From NCBI GenBank assembly GCA_016182965.1, contig JACPFM010000063.1, positions 23,113 through 87,112 of the forward strand: a stretch of DNA of 64,000 nucleotides, given 5' to 3'. Positions 35,279 through 44,310 of the stretch are shown in pieces (the stretch's first letter is position 1; every line of letters starts with the position of its first letter). Source of the DNA: Deltaproteobacteria bacterium. GTDB taxonomy: Bacteria > Myxococcota_A > Polyangia > Polyangiales > JADJMO01. Position numbers and translations under genes: made by a program. The notes beneath the pieces are model-generated. The model did not search any database. It saw only the letters and a program-made list of their open reading frames with translations, and was not told the DNA's origin.

Positions 35279-36367
35279 CTACTGCCGGCCCCGCGCCGAG
35301 GGTGCCTCGGCCTCGCGCGCCGCCCGCGACAGCGTGAGCGCAGCGAGCGCCGCGATGACCAGCTCGAGACCGCGCAGCGGCGTGTCGACCTGTCCGCGCG
35401 ACAGCACCGCGAGGCCCATCGCGCAGAGCAGCGGGAAGGCGCCGCGCGTCGCGCTCGCGATGGCGGCCAGGGGCAGGGTGACCGACGCCACCTCGGTGAA
35501 CACCAACGGCAACAGCGACACGCGCACGTGCCGCTCCACCAGGGCGATCTCGTTCGTCGCCGCGTCGGCCGACACCCAGCTCGGCAGCGGACCGCTCCCC
35601 TGCACCCGCAGTGACAACGCGCGCTGCAGGGCGTCGCGCGCGGTGCCGGCCGACGAGAGGCTCGCTCCGAGCGTCCACGTCGTCAGCCCGAAGGCGATCG
35701 CGAGCGCGACGAACGCGGCCACCGCGCCGCGCGCGCCGGGGCGGTGCACCAGGTAGATGACCAGGAACACCTGCGCGAGGACCTCGAACGCCAGCGCCGC
35801 CGACGCGGCGACCTGCCCCCACGCGTACGCGTTGGGCGTGCCGCGTTTCAGCGCGTTCCATGCGACGCCCCACGCGATGACGCGCAGGAGCGCGGCGAAC
35901 GCGAGCAGCCCGAGCTGGATGCCGAGCGCGCGCGTCTCGGTCGGCGCGACCGCCTCGACGGTCGCCGCGACCAGCACCGCGAAGGCGCCCGCGAAGAGCA
36001 CCACCAGCTGCGCCGGCTCGAGGACGCGCCCGATGGCGACGGCGACGAAGGTGAACACGAGGCCGGCGCCGAAGGTGGACACCAGCCGCGTCGACAGCGA
36101 GGTGCGCGGGTTGCCGACGACCGCGAGCACCAGGACCATCAGCGCGAGCATCCCGAGCATCGCGGCCGAGACCGAGGTCAGGTTCGCCCACTTGCGCCAG
36201 CGCGCGACCTGCGCCTCGGCGCCGACGCCGACCCAGCCGGGCGCGAGCAGGCCGCCGACGACGTTGGCGGCGATCGCCAGCAGCGCGAACGGCAGCAGCA
36301 CGCCGATGGCGAACGACTCGCGCGGAGCCGAGACCGGGATCTCTCCCCGGTCGCTTCCGGGGCTCAC
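35279..36367 (-). CDS. multi-pass membrane protein of unknown function
   Basis: This 362-aa protein has about nine hydrophobic segments, for example FAIGVLLPFALLAIAANVVGG, AAMLGMLALMVLVLAVVG and LVSTFGAGLVFTFVAVAIG, with short charged loops. No catalytic or transporter motif is recognised. The start was set at GTG 36367 because GAGGGG precedes it by 6 nt and it lies 10 bp after the stop of the YbjN-like gene. Longer readings begin with low-complexity Arg/Ser sequence inside that gene. It is probably co-transcribed with the YbjN-like gene. Confidence 0.8.
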   Translation of the reverse strand: MSPGSDRGEIPVSAPRESFAIGVLLPFALLAIAANVVGGLLAPGWVGVGAEAQVARWRKWANLTSVSAAMLGMLALMVLVLAVVGNPRTSLSTRLVSTFGAGLVFTFVAVAIGRVLEPAQLVVLFAGAFAVLVAATVEAVAPTETRALGIQLGLLAFAALLRVIAWGVAWNALKRGTPNAYAWGQVAASAALAFEVLAQVFLVIYLVHRPGARGAVAAFVALAIAFGLTTWTLGASLSSAGTARDALQRALSLRVQGSGPLPSWVSADAATNEIALVERHVRVSLLPLVFTEVASVTLPLAAIASATRGAFPLLCAMGLAVLSRGQVDTPLRGLELVIAALAALTLSRAAREAEAPSARGRQ

Positions 36368-36377
36368 GTCGTGCCCC

Positions 36378-36866
36378 TCAGGCCTCGCCCCAGCCGCGGT
36401 GCTCGAGCTCGCCCTTGAGCGACGCCAACGCGGACTCCTCGAGGAGCTGTTGCATGGTCTGACCACCGGCCTCGGCGACGATCTGATCGTCGTACTCGTC
36501 GGACACCAGCGCTACGTCGCGCAGCGTGGCGAGGACCTCGGGCTCGTCGAGCGTGTCGCCGCCGAGCAGCGTGTGGGAGAAGGTTACGCACGACGAGTCG
36601 CGCACGAACCCGAAGGCGCCGAAGCGCAGCCGCGCGTTGAGGCGCAGGAGCTTGAGGGCGAGATCGGGGTTCATCTCGACGCCTCGCGCGAGCTGCGCGA
36701 CGAAGCGCACCAGGGAGCGATCGGCGCCCCAGTCGCTCACCAGCAGGTACACGTACGCGCTGCCCTGCCTGACGACGTAGAAGTTCTTGTCGATCTTCTG
36801 GAAGGCGGGGCTCTGCCCCAGGACCTGCTCGATCTTCGCGCAGGAGCGGCGGGAGGCGTCGTTCAT
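36378..36866 (-). CDS. YbjN-like/type III chaperone-fold protein
   Basis: This 162-aa soluble acidic protein contains FYVVRQGSAYVYLLVSDWG, LVRFVAQLARGVEMNPDLALKLLRLNARLRFGAFG and SCVTFSHTLLGGDTLD. This alternation of strands and helices is typical of the YbjN (DUF1821-like) and CesT-type chaperone fold. Such proteins in Myxococcota are of unknown function. It is followed 10 bp later by a multi-pass membrane protein, which suggests a shared role. The divergent fbp gene begins 174 bp away, with a heptamer repeat between them. Confidence 0.75.
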   Translation of the reverse strand: MNDASRRSCAKIEQVLGQSPAFQKIDKNFYVVRQGSAYVYLLVSDWGADRSLVRFVAQLARGVEMNPDLALKLLRLNARLRFGAFGFVRDSSCVTFSHTLLGGDTLDEPEVLATLRDVALVSDEYDDQIVAEAGGQTMQQLLEESALASLKGELEHRGWGEA

Positions 36867-36872
36867 GGGGAT

Positions 36873-36903
36873 TCGAAGGTCGAGGGTCGAGGGTCGAAGG
36901 TCA
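36873..36903. repeat. heptamer tandem repeat at the start of the YbjN-like gene
   Basis: Four 7-bp units TCGAAGG, TCGAGGG, TCGAGGG, TCGAAGG lie 6 bp upstream of the ATG at 36866, inside a divergent promoter region. No complementary arm is visible nearby. The family is the same as at 16488-16557. Confidence 0.8.
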
Positions 36904-37039
36904 AGCGCCGACTGCGCCGGGCGAGAGTACCCGCCGGTCGCGCGGTGGTCGAGCGAGATCCCGACGCCGCTGCGGCGTCAGAGCCGTGGACCGGCCCGGC
37001 CTGGACTCTGCGCGGGCGCCGGGTCACAAAGGGCCCAGC

Positions 37040-38091
<1,052 letters not shown>

Positions 38092-38095
<4 letters not shown>

Positions 38096-38898
38096 TCCCG
38101 GCGATCTCCGTCGATCAGGCGATCGCCCGCCTCGAGGCGACGATCGCGGAGGTCGGCGTCGACCGCGCCGCGCTCGCCACCGACGGCGACGGCACGCTGT
38201 GGACCCACGACGTCGGCGAGGCGCTGTTCGACGAGATCCTCGAGGCGGGCCTGGTGGGCGAGCCCGCGCGCGCCGCGCGCCTGGCCGAGGCAGACGCCCA
38301 CGGGGTGAACGTCGCCGACCGCTCCGACCCGACGGCGATCGCCCGCACGCTGTTCGACGCGTACGTGGCGCTGCGCTTCCCGGAGGACCGGATGTGCGCG
38401 GCGATGGCCTGGTGCATGGCCGGCATGCGGGCCGAGGTGCTCGCCGCCTTCTGCGACGACGTGCTCCTGCGCTCGTTCCGCCTGCGTGAGCGGTGGATCG
38501 CCGAGTCGCACGAGCTGCTCCGCTGGGCCGCCGCGCGCTCGCTGCCGATCTGGCTCGTCTCCGCGTCGCCCTTCGCCGTGGTCGATCGCGCCGCCGCGCT
38601 GGTCGCCGACGCCGCCTGCATCGCGCCGCCGCGGGTGATCGCGATGACCCCGCGGCTGGTCGAAGGCGTGATCGCCCCGGCGATCGAGGGCATCTGGCCG
38701 TACGGCGAGGGCAAGCGCACCGCGCTCCTCTCCGCGCTCGAGCACGAGCGTCGCGTGGTGGTGGCCGCGATGGGCGACAACGTCTTCGACGCGCCGATGC
38801 TCCGCCTCTCGCACCTGCCGCTGGCGATCCGCCCCAAGCCCGCGCTGGCGCGGGTGGCGGCCGAGATCCCCGGGCTGCTCCGCCTCGCCGGGCAATAA
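38092..38898 (+). CDS. HAD-superfamily (SerB-like) phosphatase
   Basis: This 268-aa protein has all four HAD motifs: nucleophile and acid/base D31/D33 in DGDGTLW, Ser in LVSASPFAVV, Lys in YGEGKRTALL and acidic pair in AMGDNVFDAPML. The helical cap between motifs I and II is of the phosphoserine-phosphatase (IB) kind. The start is TTG at 38092, overlapping the fbp stop as TTGA with GAGGAAG 7 nt upstream; no ATG or GTG occurs before motif I. Coupling to fbp hints at a sugar-phosphate or phosphoserine substrate, but the substrate is unknown. Confidence 0.88.
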
Positions 38899-38956
38899 GC
38901 GTACTAGTACCGCCGGCCGGAAGTGTCCGCATACTTCGAGCGATGGGCCGCGGTAC

Positions 38957-39016
38957 GCGGCAGCGGCAGCGGTAGCGGGCGCGGGAGCGGAAGCGTGAGC
39001 GGCGGCGGCAGCGGTC
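38957..39016. repeat. hexamer repeat array GCGGNN x10
   Basis: Ten consecutive 6-bp units share GCG in phase (GCGGCA, GCGGCA, GCGGTA, GCGGGC, GCGGGA, GCGGAA, GCGTGA, GCGGCG, GCGGCA, GCGGTC). Only the last two positions vary freely, so this is not simple GC richness. Confidence 0.75.
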
Positions 39017-39049
39017 AGCGGGATGGGCTCGCGATCCGTGTACGCCGCG

Positions 39050-39199
39050 CCGGAACTTCGTTCCGGGTTCGGCTGCCGCCGAACGCTCGGCTGCGCCGAG
39101 CCGCGGGTACCTGGACACTCACAAGGGGGCGCCGCGCGCCCCCTCGCTCCTCGCTCCGCTCGTCGCTTCACCCCCTGCGAGAAGTCGCTCCGCGACTTC
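39050..39199. repeat. array of five perfect short-loop hairpins
   Basis: Stems and loops are: CCGGAAC-TTC (39050-39066), GTTCGGC-TGCC (39067-39084), GCTCGGC-TGC (39085-39101), GGGGGCGC-CGC (39125-39143) and GAAGTCGC-TCC (39181-39199). All stems are perfect, 7-8 bp, with 3-4 nt loops, and the first three abut without a gap. Stem sequences differ, so structure is repeated while sequence is not. Confidence 0.85.
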
Positions 39200-39258
39200 G
39201 CTAGTACGGCGCCCCAACGTTCGGGAAGGATCCAGGTACGAACTCCCAGTGCGCCGTA

Positions 39259-40254
39259 CTAGAGCGCGCGCAGCGCCGCGACCGCGCGCGCGAAGTCCTC
39301 GGGCCACGGGGCCTCGAAGCGCATCGGCGCGCCGGTGCGCGGGTGCGCGAAGCCGAGCACGCGCGCGTGGAGCGCCTGTCGTCCGAGCGCATCGGCCACC
39401 GCGCGCACCGCCGGGTCGCGCGGCGCCCGGCCGTAGACCGCGTCGGCGAGCAGCGGCGCGCCGTGCTCGGCGAGGTGCACCCGGATCTGATGCGTGCGAC
39501 CGGTCTCTAGCCGGCACTCGACGCGGGCGACGGTCCTGGCGAAGCGCTCGACGACGCGGACGTGGGTGACGGCGCGCCTGGCCTCGGCCCCACGCGCGTT
39601 GCGGCCCGTGAAGCGCTTGCGATCGGTCGGATGGCGGCCGTGCAGCGTGTCGAACGTCGCCTCGTCGGGCAGCGCGCCGACGGCGATGGCGTCGTAGACG
39701 CGCTCGATGTCGTGGCGGGCGAACGCCTGCTTGAGCGCCTCGCGTGCGGCCGCGGTGCGGGCCACGACCAGCACGCCGCTCGTGTCCTTGTCGATTCGGT
39801 GGACGATCCCGGGGCGGGGCGGTCCGGCGTTCCGCTCGGGCGACGGCTCGTCCTCTTCGTCGGCCAGCGGCCCCCGCGCGAGCAGGCCGTGCACCAGGGT
39901 GCCCTCCCAGTGTCCTTTGGCGGGGTGCACCACGACGCCGGCGGGTTTGTCGACGACCACGAGGTCGTCGTCCTCGTAGAGCACCGTGAAGGGGACGCTC
40001 GCATCGGGCTTGGCCTCGCTGGGAGGCGGGGGCAGGGGCCGAGCCACGATGTGCGCGCCAGCCCGCACCTTCTCGGCCGCGCGCCTGGCGACGCGGCCGT
40101 CGACCACGACGCGACCGGCGTCGATCCAGCGGGCCACCTCGGCCCGCGAGGGGCTCGCCGTCGAGCCGGCCAAGAGCGTCGCGAGCGCGCGATCGAGCCG
40201 CTCGCCGTCCTGAGCGGCGGCGACGACCACGACGAGCGGCGCAGGCTCGCTCAC
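39259..40254 (-). CDS. rluD: 23S rRNA pseudouridine synthase, RluD family
   Basis: This 331-aa protein has an N-terminal S4 RNA-binding domain (about 15-75, RLDRALATLLAG, VARWIDAGRVVVDG) followed by the RluA-type catalytic domain. The catalytic Asp is D155 in HRIDKDTSGVLVVA; GRTHQIRVHLAEHG and ADAVYG are also typical. RluD modifies uridines of 23S rRNA helix 69; exact targets cannot be read here. The start is GTG at 40254, overlapping the upstream gene's stop as GTGA; an alternative GTG at 40257 is possible. Convergent with the HAD gene across a hairpin-rich gap. Confidence 0.92.
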   Translation of the reverse strand: MSEPAPLVVVVAAAQDGERLDRALATLLAGSTASPSRAEVARWIDAGRVVVDGRVARRAAEKVRAGAHIVARPLPPPPSEAKPDASVPFTVLYEDDDLVVVDKPAGVVVHPAKGHWEGTLVHGLLARGPLADEEDEPSPERNAGPPRPGIVHRIDKDTSGVLVVARTAAAREALKQAFARHDIERVYDAIAVGALPDEATFDTLHGRHPTDRKRFTGRNARGAEARRAVTHVRVVERFARTVARVECRLETGRTHQIRVHLAEHGAPLLADAVYGRAPRDPAVRAVADALGRQALHARVLGFAHPRTGAPMRFEAPWPEDFARAVAALRAL

Positions 40255-40514
40255 CACATCTTCGAGCGGATGTGCCCCTTGCCGCGGATGAGCAGGTCGA
40301 CGATCGCCCGATCGTAGAAGTTCTTCGCGTACAGCTCGGGCGAGACGCGCGAGTTGTAGAGCGCGCGGCCCTCCTCGATGTCGGCCGACAGCTCCTCGAA
40401 GAGGTTGTCGTTGGCGATGCCGCGCTCGATCTTCTCGGCGTTGTAGAGCGAGAGGTCGCTGGCGATCGCGCGCGCGAGGCGCCGCGCGGCCTCCTCGATC
40501 TCGATGAGGGCCAT
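40251..40514 (-). CDS. conserved-looking 87-aa protein coupled to rluD
   Basis: This 87-aa, mostly helical, soluble protein contains LIEIEEAARRLARAIASDL, LFEELSADIEEGRALYNSRV and NFYDRAIVDLLIRGKG. I recognise no family name. Clear codon bias, an ATG start and an overlapping stop with rluD (GTGA) support a real gene. The pairing with an rRNA-modification enzyme hints at ribosome work, but that is only inferred from position. Confidence 0.75.
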   Translation of the reverse strand: MALIEIEEAARRLARAIASDLSLYNAEKIERGIANDNLFEELSADIEEGRALYNSRVSPELYAKNFYDRAIVDLLIRGKGHIRSKMW

Positions 40515-40824
40515 GTCTCGGGCAGCCTACAGCGGCGAGCGCGAAAAAGCGACCGTGCACGAGGGCCTGCCGAGCGTCCGAGCCGCCGCCGCGGCCGGCT
40601 TCGATCGGGGCAGCGAGGCGCGCTCCCGGTACACCAGGGGTTGAAGAACCGCGCCGCCTCGGGTACCTCTCTGGGTCCTGTCGCCCGAATCATCGGGCGC
40701 AGGCGCGACGCCCGAATCCTTCGGGCGCTGTCGCGACGCCCGAATCTTCGGGCGCTGTCGTGACGCCTGAATCTTCGGGCGCTGCCACGCGGTCCGTTGA
40801 GGCTCCGAAGACGACGAGGGTTGG
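40515..40824. other. divergent intergenic region upstream of mglBA
   Basis: This 310-bp gap separates the rluD unit and mglB, which are divergently transcribed. It contains no credible gene but carries the tandem hairpin array at 40682-40781, about 43 bp before the mglB start. Promoters for both directions must lie here; none could be assigned with confidence. Confidence 0.7.
40682..40781. repeat. four tandem hairpins, 27-28 bp period, upstream of mglB
   Basis: Four copies of CGCCCGAA-loop-TTCGGGCG occur at 40682, 40709, 40737 and 40764. The first has a CGCCCGA/TCGGGCG stem; the fourth has CGCCTGAA, which leaves one G-T pair. The linkers are also related (GCTGTCGCGA, GCTGTCGTGA), so the unit is a true tandem repeat of a hairpin. 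Confidence 0.9.
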
Positions 40825-41307
40825 ATGGCGAAAGACCAGATGGTCATGTACGAGGAGGAGTTCAACCAGATCCAGCTTGTCGTCGACAAGTTGGTGAAGG
40901 ACGCGAACGCCAAGGTCGTCTTCATCGTCGACAAGAACGGGCAGCTGATCGCGGCCGCAGGAGACGTCGACAACCTCGACACCACCTCGCTGGCCTCGCT
41001 CACCGCCGGCAACATCGCGGCGACGGGCGGCATGGCGAAGCTGCTTCGCGAAGAGGAGTTCGCGACGCAGTTCCACGAGGGGTCGAAGCAGAACGTCCAC
41101 ATCCAGCTGGTCGGTAACCGCGTCATCCTCGTGGTCATCTTCGACTCGCGCTCTTCGCTCGGGCTGGTGCGCCTGCGCGTGAAGAAGGCGAGCGAAGAGC
41201 TCAACAAGATTTTCGAGTCGCTCCTCAAGAAGGTTCAGGAGCCGGGCGCCGACACGCCGTTCGGCGAGATCACCGACGAGGACATCGACAACCTCTTCAA
41301 CGACTGA
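40825..41307 (+). CDS. mglB: MglB, roadblock/LC7 GTPase-activating protein
   Basis: This 160-aa protein has a roadblock/LC7 domain (NAKVVFIVDKNGQLIAAAG, SLTAGNIAATGGMAKLL, VILVVIFDSRSSLGLVRLRV). In Myxococcus MglB is the GAP for MglA and marks the lagging cell pole. The first few residues and the acidic C-terminal tail (ITDEDIDNLFND) match the usual layout and length. A GAGGG stands a few bases before the ATG. mglA follows 18 bp later in the same operon. The unusual feature is the hairpin array in the leader. Confidence 0.96.
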   Translation: MAKDQMVMYEEEFNQIQLVVDKLVKDANAKVVFIVDKNGQLIAAAGDVDNLDTTSLASLTAGNIAATGGMAKLLREEEFATQFHEGSKQNVHIQLVGNRVILVVIFDSRSSLGLVRLRVKKASEELNKIFESLLKKVQEPGADTPFGEITDEDIDNLFND

Positions 41308-41325
41308 TCGAAAGCGAGCCGAGCG

Positions 41326-41916
41326 ATGTCGTTCATCAACTACATGGCTCGCGAGATCAACTGCAAGATCGTCTATTACGGTCCTGGTCTCTGCGGCAAG
41401 ACGACGAATCTGCAGTACATCTACGAGCGCACCAACCCGAGCGCGAAGGGCAAGCTCATCTCGCTCGCCACCGAGACCGAGCGCACCCTCTTCTTCGACT
41501 TCCTCCCGCTCTCGCTCGGCGAGATCCGCGGCTTCAAGGCGCGCTTCCAGCTTTACACGGTGCCCGGCCAGGTCTTCTACGACGCGAGCCGCAAGCTGAT
41601 CCTCAAGGGCGTCGACGGCGTGGTGTTCGTCGCCGACTCGCAGATCGAGCGCGCCGAAGCGAACATCGAGTCCATCGAGAACCTCAAGACGAACCTCGCC
41701 GAGCAGGGCTACTCCCTCGAGAAGCTCCCGTTCGTCATGCAGTACAACAAGCGCGACCTGCCCAACGTCGCCGAGGTCGCCGAGCTCCGCGAGCTCCTCA
41801 ACCCGACCGGCATCCCCGAGTTCGAGGCGGTGGCGCGCACAGGCGTCGGCGTCTTCGAGACGCTCAAGGCGGTGGCCAAGCTGGTGCTGACCGAGCTGAG
41901 GAAGGGCGGCGGTTGA
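41326..41916 (+). CDS. mglA: MglA, Ras-like small GTPase for cell polarity
   Basis: This 196-aa GTPase has P-loop [10 protein letters not shown] at 19-28 (Gly21 where Ras has a Val/Gly), switch II region [12 protein letters not shown] and base-specificity motif NKRD. MglA-GTP locates to the leading pole in Myxococcus and regulates both motility systems. The length equals that of known MglA proteins. The stop is overlapped by a TTG start (TTGA) of a methyltransferase gene, giving an mglB-mglA-methyltransferase operon. Confidence 0.97.
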   Translation: MSFINYMAREINCKIVYYGPGLCGKTTNLQYIYERTNPSAKGKLISLATETERTLFFDFLPLSLGEIRGFKARFQLYTVPGQVFYDASRKLILKGVDGVVFVADSQIERAEANIESIENLKTNLAEQGYSLEKLPFVMQYNKRDLPNVAEVAELRELLNPTGIPEFEAVARTGVGVFETLKAVAKLVLTELRKGGG

Positions 41917-42782
41917 GCGAAGCGCCCTCGGGCGCACCCTCCACGGCACGTCGAGAGATCGACGCGCTCTTGCACACGGCGTTGTGGACCGCGACGTGTC
42001 GCGCCGACGAGGCGACGCGCGCGAGCCCGCTCGTCGTCGATCCGTTCGCCGGCCGGCTCTGCGGGCCCGAGGGGCTCGCCATCGGTCGCGCGCTGGAGCG
42101 CGAGGGGCGGGCGCACACCGCCATCCTCGTGCGCACGCGCGTGATCGACGAGCGGATCGCCGCCGCGGTGGTCGCCGACGGCATCCGCCAGGTGGCGCTG
42201 CTCGGCGCCGGGCTCGACGCGCGCGCGTTCAGGCTCGCGCTGCCGCCGCGCATGCGCTGGCTCGAGGTCGATTTCCCCGAGACCGTCGCGTGGAAGCGCG
42301 AGCGGCTGCCGGAGGCGCCGGTCGGGCTGGAGCACGAGCTCCACGCGCTCGATCTGCGCTCGACCGTCGCCCTCGGCGAGCTGCTCGATCGCTTCGCCGG
42401 CGACGAGCGCGTGCTCGTCGTGCTCGAGGGCGTGGTCCCGTATCTCTCGCCGGCCGAGGCCGAGGCGCTGCTCGGCATGCTCGCCGCGCGCAAGGTGACG
42501 GTGCTCTGCGATCTCGGCGGCGGCGCGTGGGGCGCAGCGATCGCGCGGAGCACCGCGCGCGTGGTCGCCGGGCAGGGCGCGCCCTTCCGCACCCGCATCG
42601 GCGATCCGGCGGCGTGGCTCGAGCGGATCGGCTTCCGGGTCACCGCCAACGTGTCGCTCGTCGACTGGGACGCCGCGCGCACCGATCGCCGGTGGAACGT
42701 CCCGTGGACCGCGCGCGTGTTCCCCGGCTACCGCGACGCCGCGCGCGTGCTCGAGGCGGTCACTCGCGCGACGCAGCCGTGA
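41913..42782 (+). CDS. class I SAM-dependent methyltransferase (LCMT/PPM-like)
   Basis: This 289-aa protein shows a SAM-binding motif I ([15 protein letters not shown]), acidic loop [15 protein letters not shown] and [21 protein letters not shown]. This pattern fits the leucine-carboxyl-methyltransferase/polyketide-O-methyltransferase group (PF04072-like), whose members methylate carboxyl or hydroxyl groups. The start is TTG at 41913, overlapping the mglA stop as TTGA, so the gene is coupled to mglA. The 3' end overlaps the convergent lipoprotein hydrolase gene by 23 bp. The substrate is unknown. Confidence 0.88.
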   Translation: MSEAPSGAPSTARREIDALLHTALWTATCRADEATRASPLVVDPFAGRLCGPEGLAIGRALEREGRAHTAILVRTRVIDERIAAAVVADGIRQVALLGAGLDARAFRLALPPRMRWLEVDFPETVAWKRERLPEAPVGLEHELHALDLRSTVALGELLDRFAGDERVLVVLEGVVPYLSPAEAEALLGMLAARKVTVLCDLGGGAWGAAIARSTARVVAGQGAPFRTRIGDPAAWLERIGFRVTANVSLVDWDAARTDRRWNVPWTARVFPGYRDAARVLEAVTRATQP

Positions 42783-43953
42783 CCACGCCCGAGGGGTCGC
42801 CGCCGAGGGGGGCGACGAGGAACGCCTTGGCCGCCGCGTCGGCCCGCAGGTGCGCGGCGAAGAACGCCGTGACGTACGAGGCGGCGAGCGCGCGAGCGCC
42901 GGCGTTCTCCAAGTAGAAGAACGGGGTTCCCGACTCGGTCTGGCGGAGGCCCTCGCCGCAGCCGGCGACGAACGACTTCGTGAGCGCGCAGGTGTCGGAG
43001 AACGACCAGTGCCCGGCGTCTTCGACCTCGAGCAGGAAGAGCGGCGGGTTTCCGCGCTTGAAGTTGGAGCGCATCAGGTTGTTGCCGATCTCGCTGATGC
43101 TGTTGTCCTCGCGCGCGACGAGCAGGAGCGCGGGCACCTTGATCTCGGCCATCTTCGCCGGCGGCAGCAGGTCGTTCTCCATCGGCGCGGCGATGGCGAG
43201 GCCCGCCTTCGGACGGGCGTCGCGCGCGAGCACCAGGCCGGTCGTGGCGGCGCCGTAGCTGTGACCGAACACGCCGACCTTGTCGGCGTCGAGCTTGCCG
43301 CGCAGCGGGGCGGGCACCGCCTCGTTGGCCGCCTCGCCCGCCGTGCCGAGCACCACGTCGAGCGAGAAACGGATGTCGGCCGCGCGCACCGCGAGGAACT
43401 CTCCGTTGAGCGGCGCGGCGGCGCCACGCTCGGCGTCGAACACCGTGTCGCCCGCGTGATCGGGCGCGATCACGGCGAAGCCGTGGCTCGCGAGGCGCTC
43501 GGCGATCTGCGCCATCGAGAAGCGCACGCAGGAGTGGCAGTGCGAGAAGGCGACGACCGGCCATCTCCCGGCGGCGGGCGGCGGATCCTTGACCGACGCG
43601 ACGCGCTTGCGCGTGCAGGCGTCGGGCGCGGCGGCGAGGAGCCTCGCCATCGTCGCGCGATCTTTGGGATCGACGACGAGCTCCTCCATCGGCGTGCCCG
43701 CCTTCACCGCGTCGACGACCGACGGCGCGGCGGGGTACCACAGCTGCAGGGTGAGCGTGCGATCGCGCGCCGCGTCCTTCGCGGTGAAGATTGCGTGACC
43801 GACCGGGTGCTCGCCGGCCTTCTCCCAGGCCGCGGCGCCGGCCGGCACCACGCGCGGTCCGGTCGGACCGGCGTCGGACGTCGCCGGAGGGGCGTCGTCG
43901 CTCGACGAGCAGGCGGAGATCGCGATGAGGGACGCGAGGAGCAGGGCGCGCAT
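42760..43953 (-). CDS. alpha/beta-hydrolase lipoprotein
   Basis: This 397-aa protein has a lipoprotein signal (SLIAISAC, Cys about 15), then an acidic linker and an alpha/beta-hydrolase fold of the chlorophyllase/PAF-acetylhydrolase type. Visible are the nucleophile elbow GHSYGA (about 230), oxyanion region FSHCHSCVRF, acid in LLVAREDNSISE and His in DAGHWSF. It is probably an exported esterase or dienelactone-hydrolase-like enzyme. ATGs at 43953 and 43965 both place the lipobox correctly, and neither has a good Shine-Dalgarno. The frame reads upstream into a truncated toxin gene without a stop. Confidence 0.88.
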   Translation of the reverse strand: MRALLLASLIAISACSSSDDAPPATSDAGPTGPRVVPAGAAAWEKAGEHPVGHAIFTAKDAARDRTLTLQLWYPAAPSVVDAVKAGTPMEELVVDPKDRATMARLLAAAPDACTRKRVASVKDPPPAAGRWPVVAFSHCHSCVRFSMAQIAERLASHGFAVIAPDHAGDTVFDAERGAAAPLNGEFLAVRAADIRFSLDVVLGTAGEAANEAVPAPLRGKLDADKVGVFGHSYGAATTGLVLARDARPKAGLAIAAPMENDLLPPAKMAEIKVPALLLVAREDNSISEIGNNLMRSNFKRGNPPLFLLEVEDAGHWSFSDTCALTKSFVAGCGEGLRQTESGTPFFYLENAGARALAASYVTAFFAAHLRADAAAKAFLVAPLGGDPSGVVTAASRE

Positions 43954-44006
43954 CCCCAGCACCATAGCAGCCGTTCGCGTGCGCCCGGTCGCAGAGACGG
44001 GCTCCG

Positions 44007-44020
44007 CTTCGACCTTCGAC
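44007..44020. repeat. two-unit CTTCGAC heptamer
   Basis: Two CTTCGAC units stand next to each other in the 200 bp between the hydrolase start and the toxin remnant. This is the minimal form of the GGTCGAA family and could be a chance duplication. Confidence 0.45.
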
Positions 44021-44156
44021 AGGGAGGCCGCCGGCCCGCGAGCCGACGACGACGCGAAATCCTGGCCTCTCCGCGGGCGCCCGCGCCCATCGCGCGCGCA
44101 CGATGCTTGCCAAACGCCAGCAAGTGTCGACATGCGATACCGAACGCGTACATCAG

Positions 44157-44310
44157 CAGCCTCGGCCTTCGCGATGAGTCGACGCACCCATCTGTCGGCG
44201 GCGTTGGGATCGTCTGCTGCGATGAAGTCGTCGATCGCTCGCAGGTCGGCGAGGGCTCGCGCCGTCCACTCGAGCGGCGGGGCGGCGGGCGTGGCCTTGC
44301 GCCTGGTCAT
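44157..44310 (-). pseudogene. truncated ParE/RelE-type toxin
   Basis: The ATG at 44310 overlaps the antitoxin stop (ATGA), as is usual in toxin-antitoxin operons. The first 51 residues match ParE toxins: LEWTARALADLRAIDDFIA, then DDPNAADRWVRRLIAKAEA. After that the expected segment (a Pro-Gly-Arg turn and a C-terminal Tyr-rich strand) is missing, and the frame continues with low-complexity Arg/Ser sequence into the hydrolase gene. The toxin looks truncated or frameshifted and should be inactive. Confidence 0.75.

Larger units (their letters stand above)
38899..39258. other. 360-bp gene-free region rich in hexamer repeats and hairpins
   Basis: This gap between the HAD gene and the convergent rluD holds no credible gene. 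It contains ten GCGGNN hexamers (38957-39016), a run of perfect hairpins (39050-39199), and copies of the string CGTACTAG or its relatives near both ends (38899, about 39199 and about 39253). Confidence 0.7.

Noticed and set aside
40682..40781. CRISPR-like array of 27-bp repeats
   Set aside because: Linkers are also repeated and only about 10 bp long, so there are no unique spacers.
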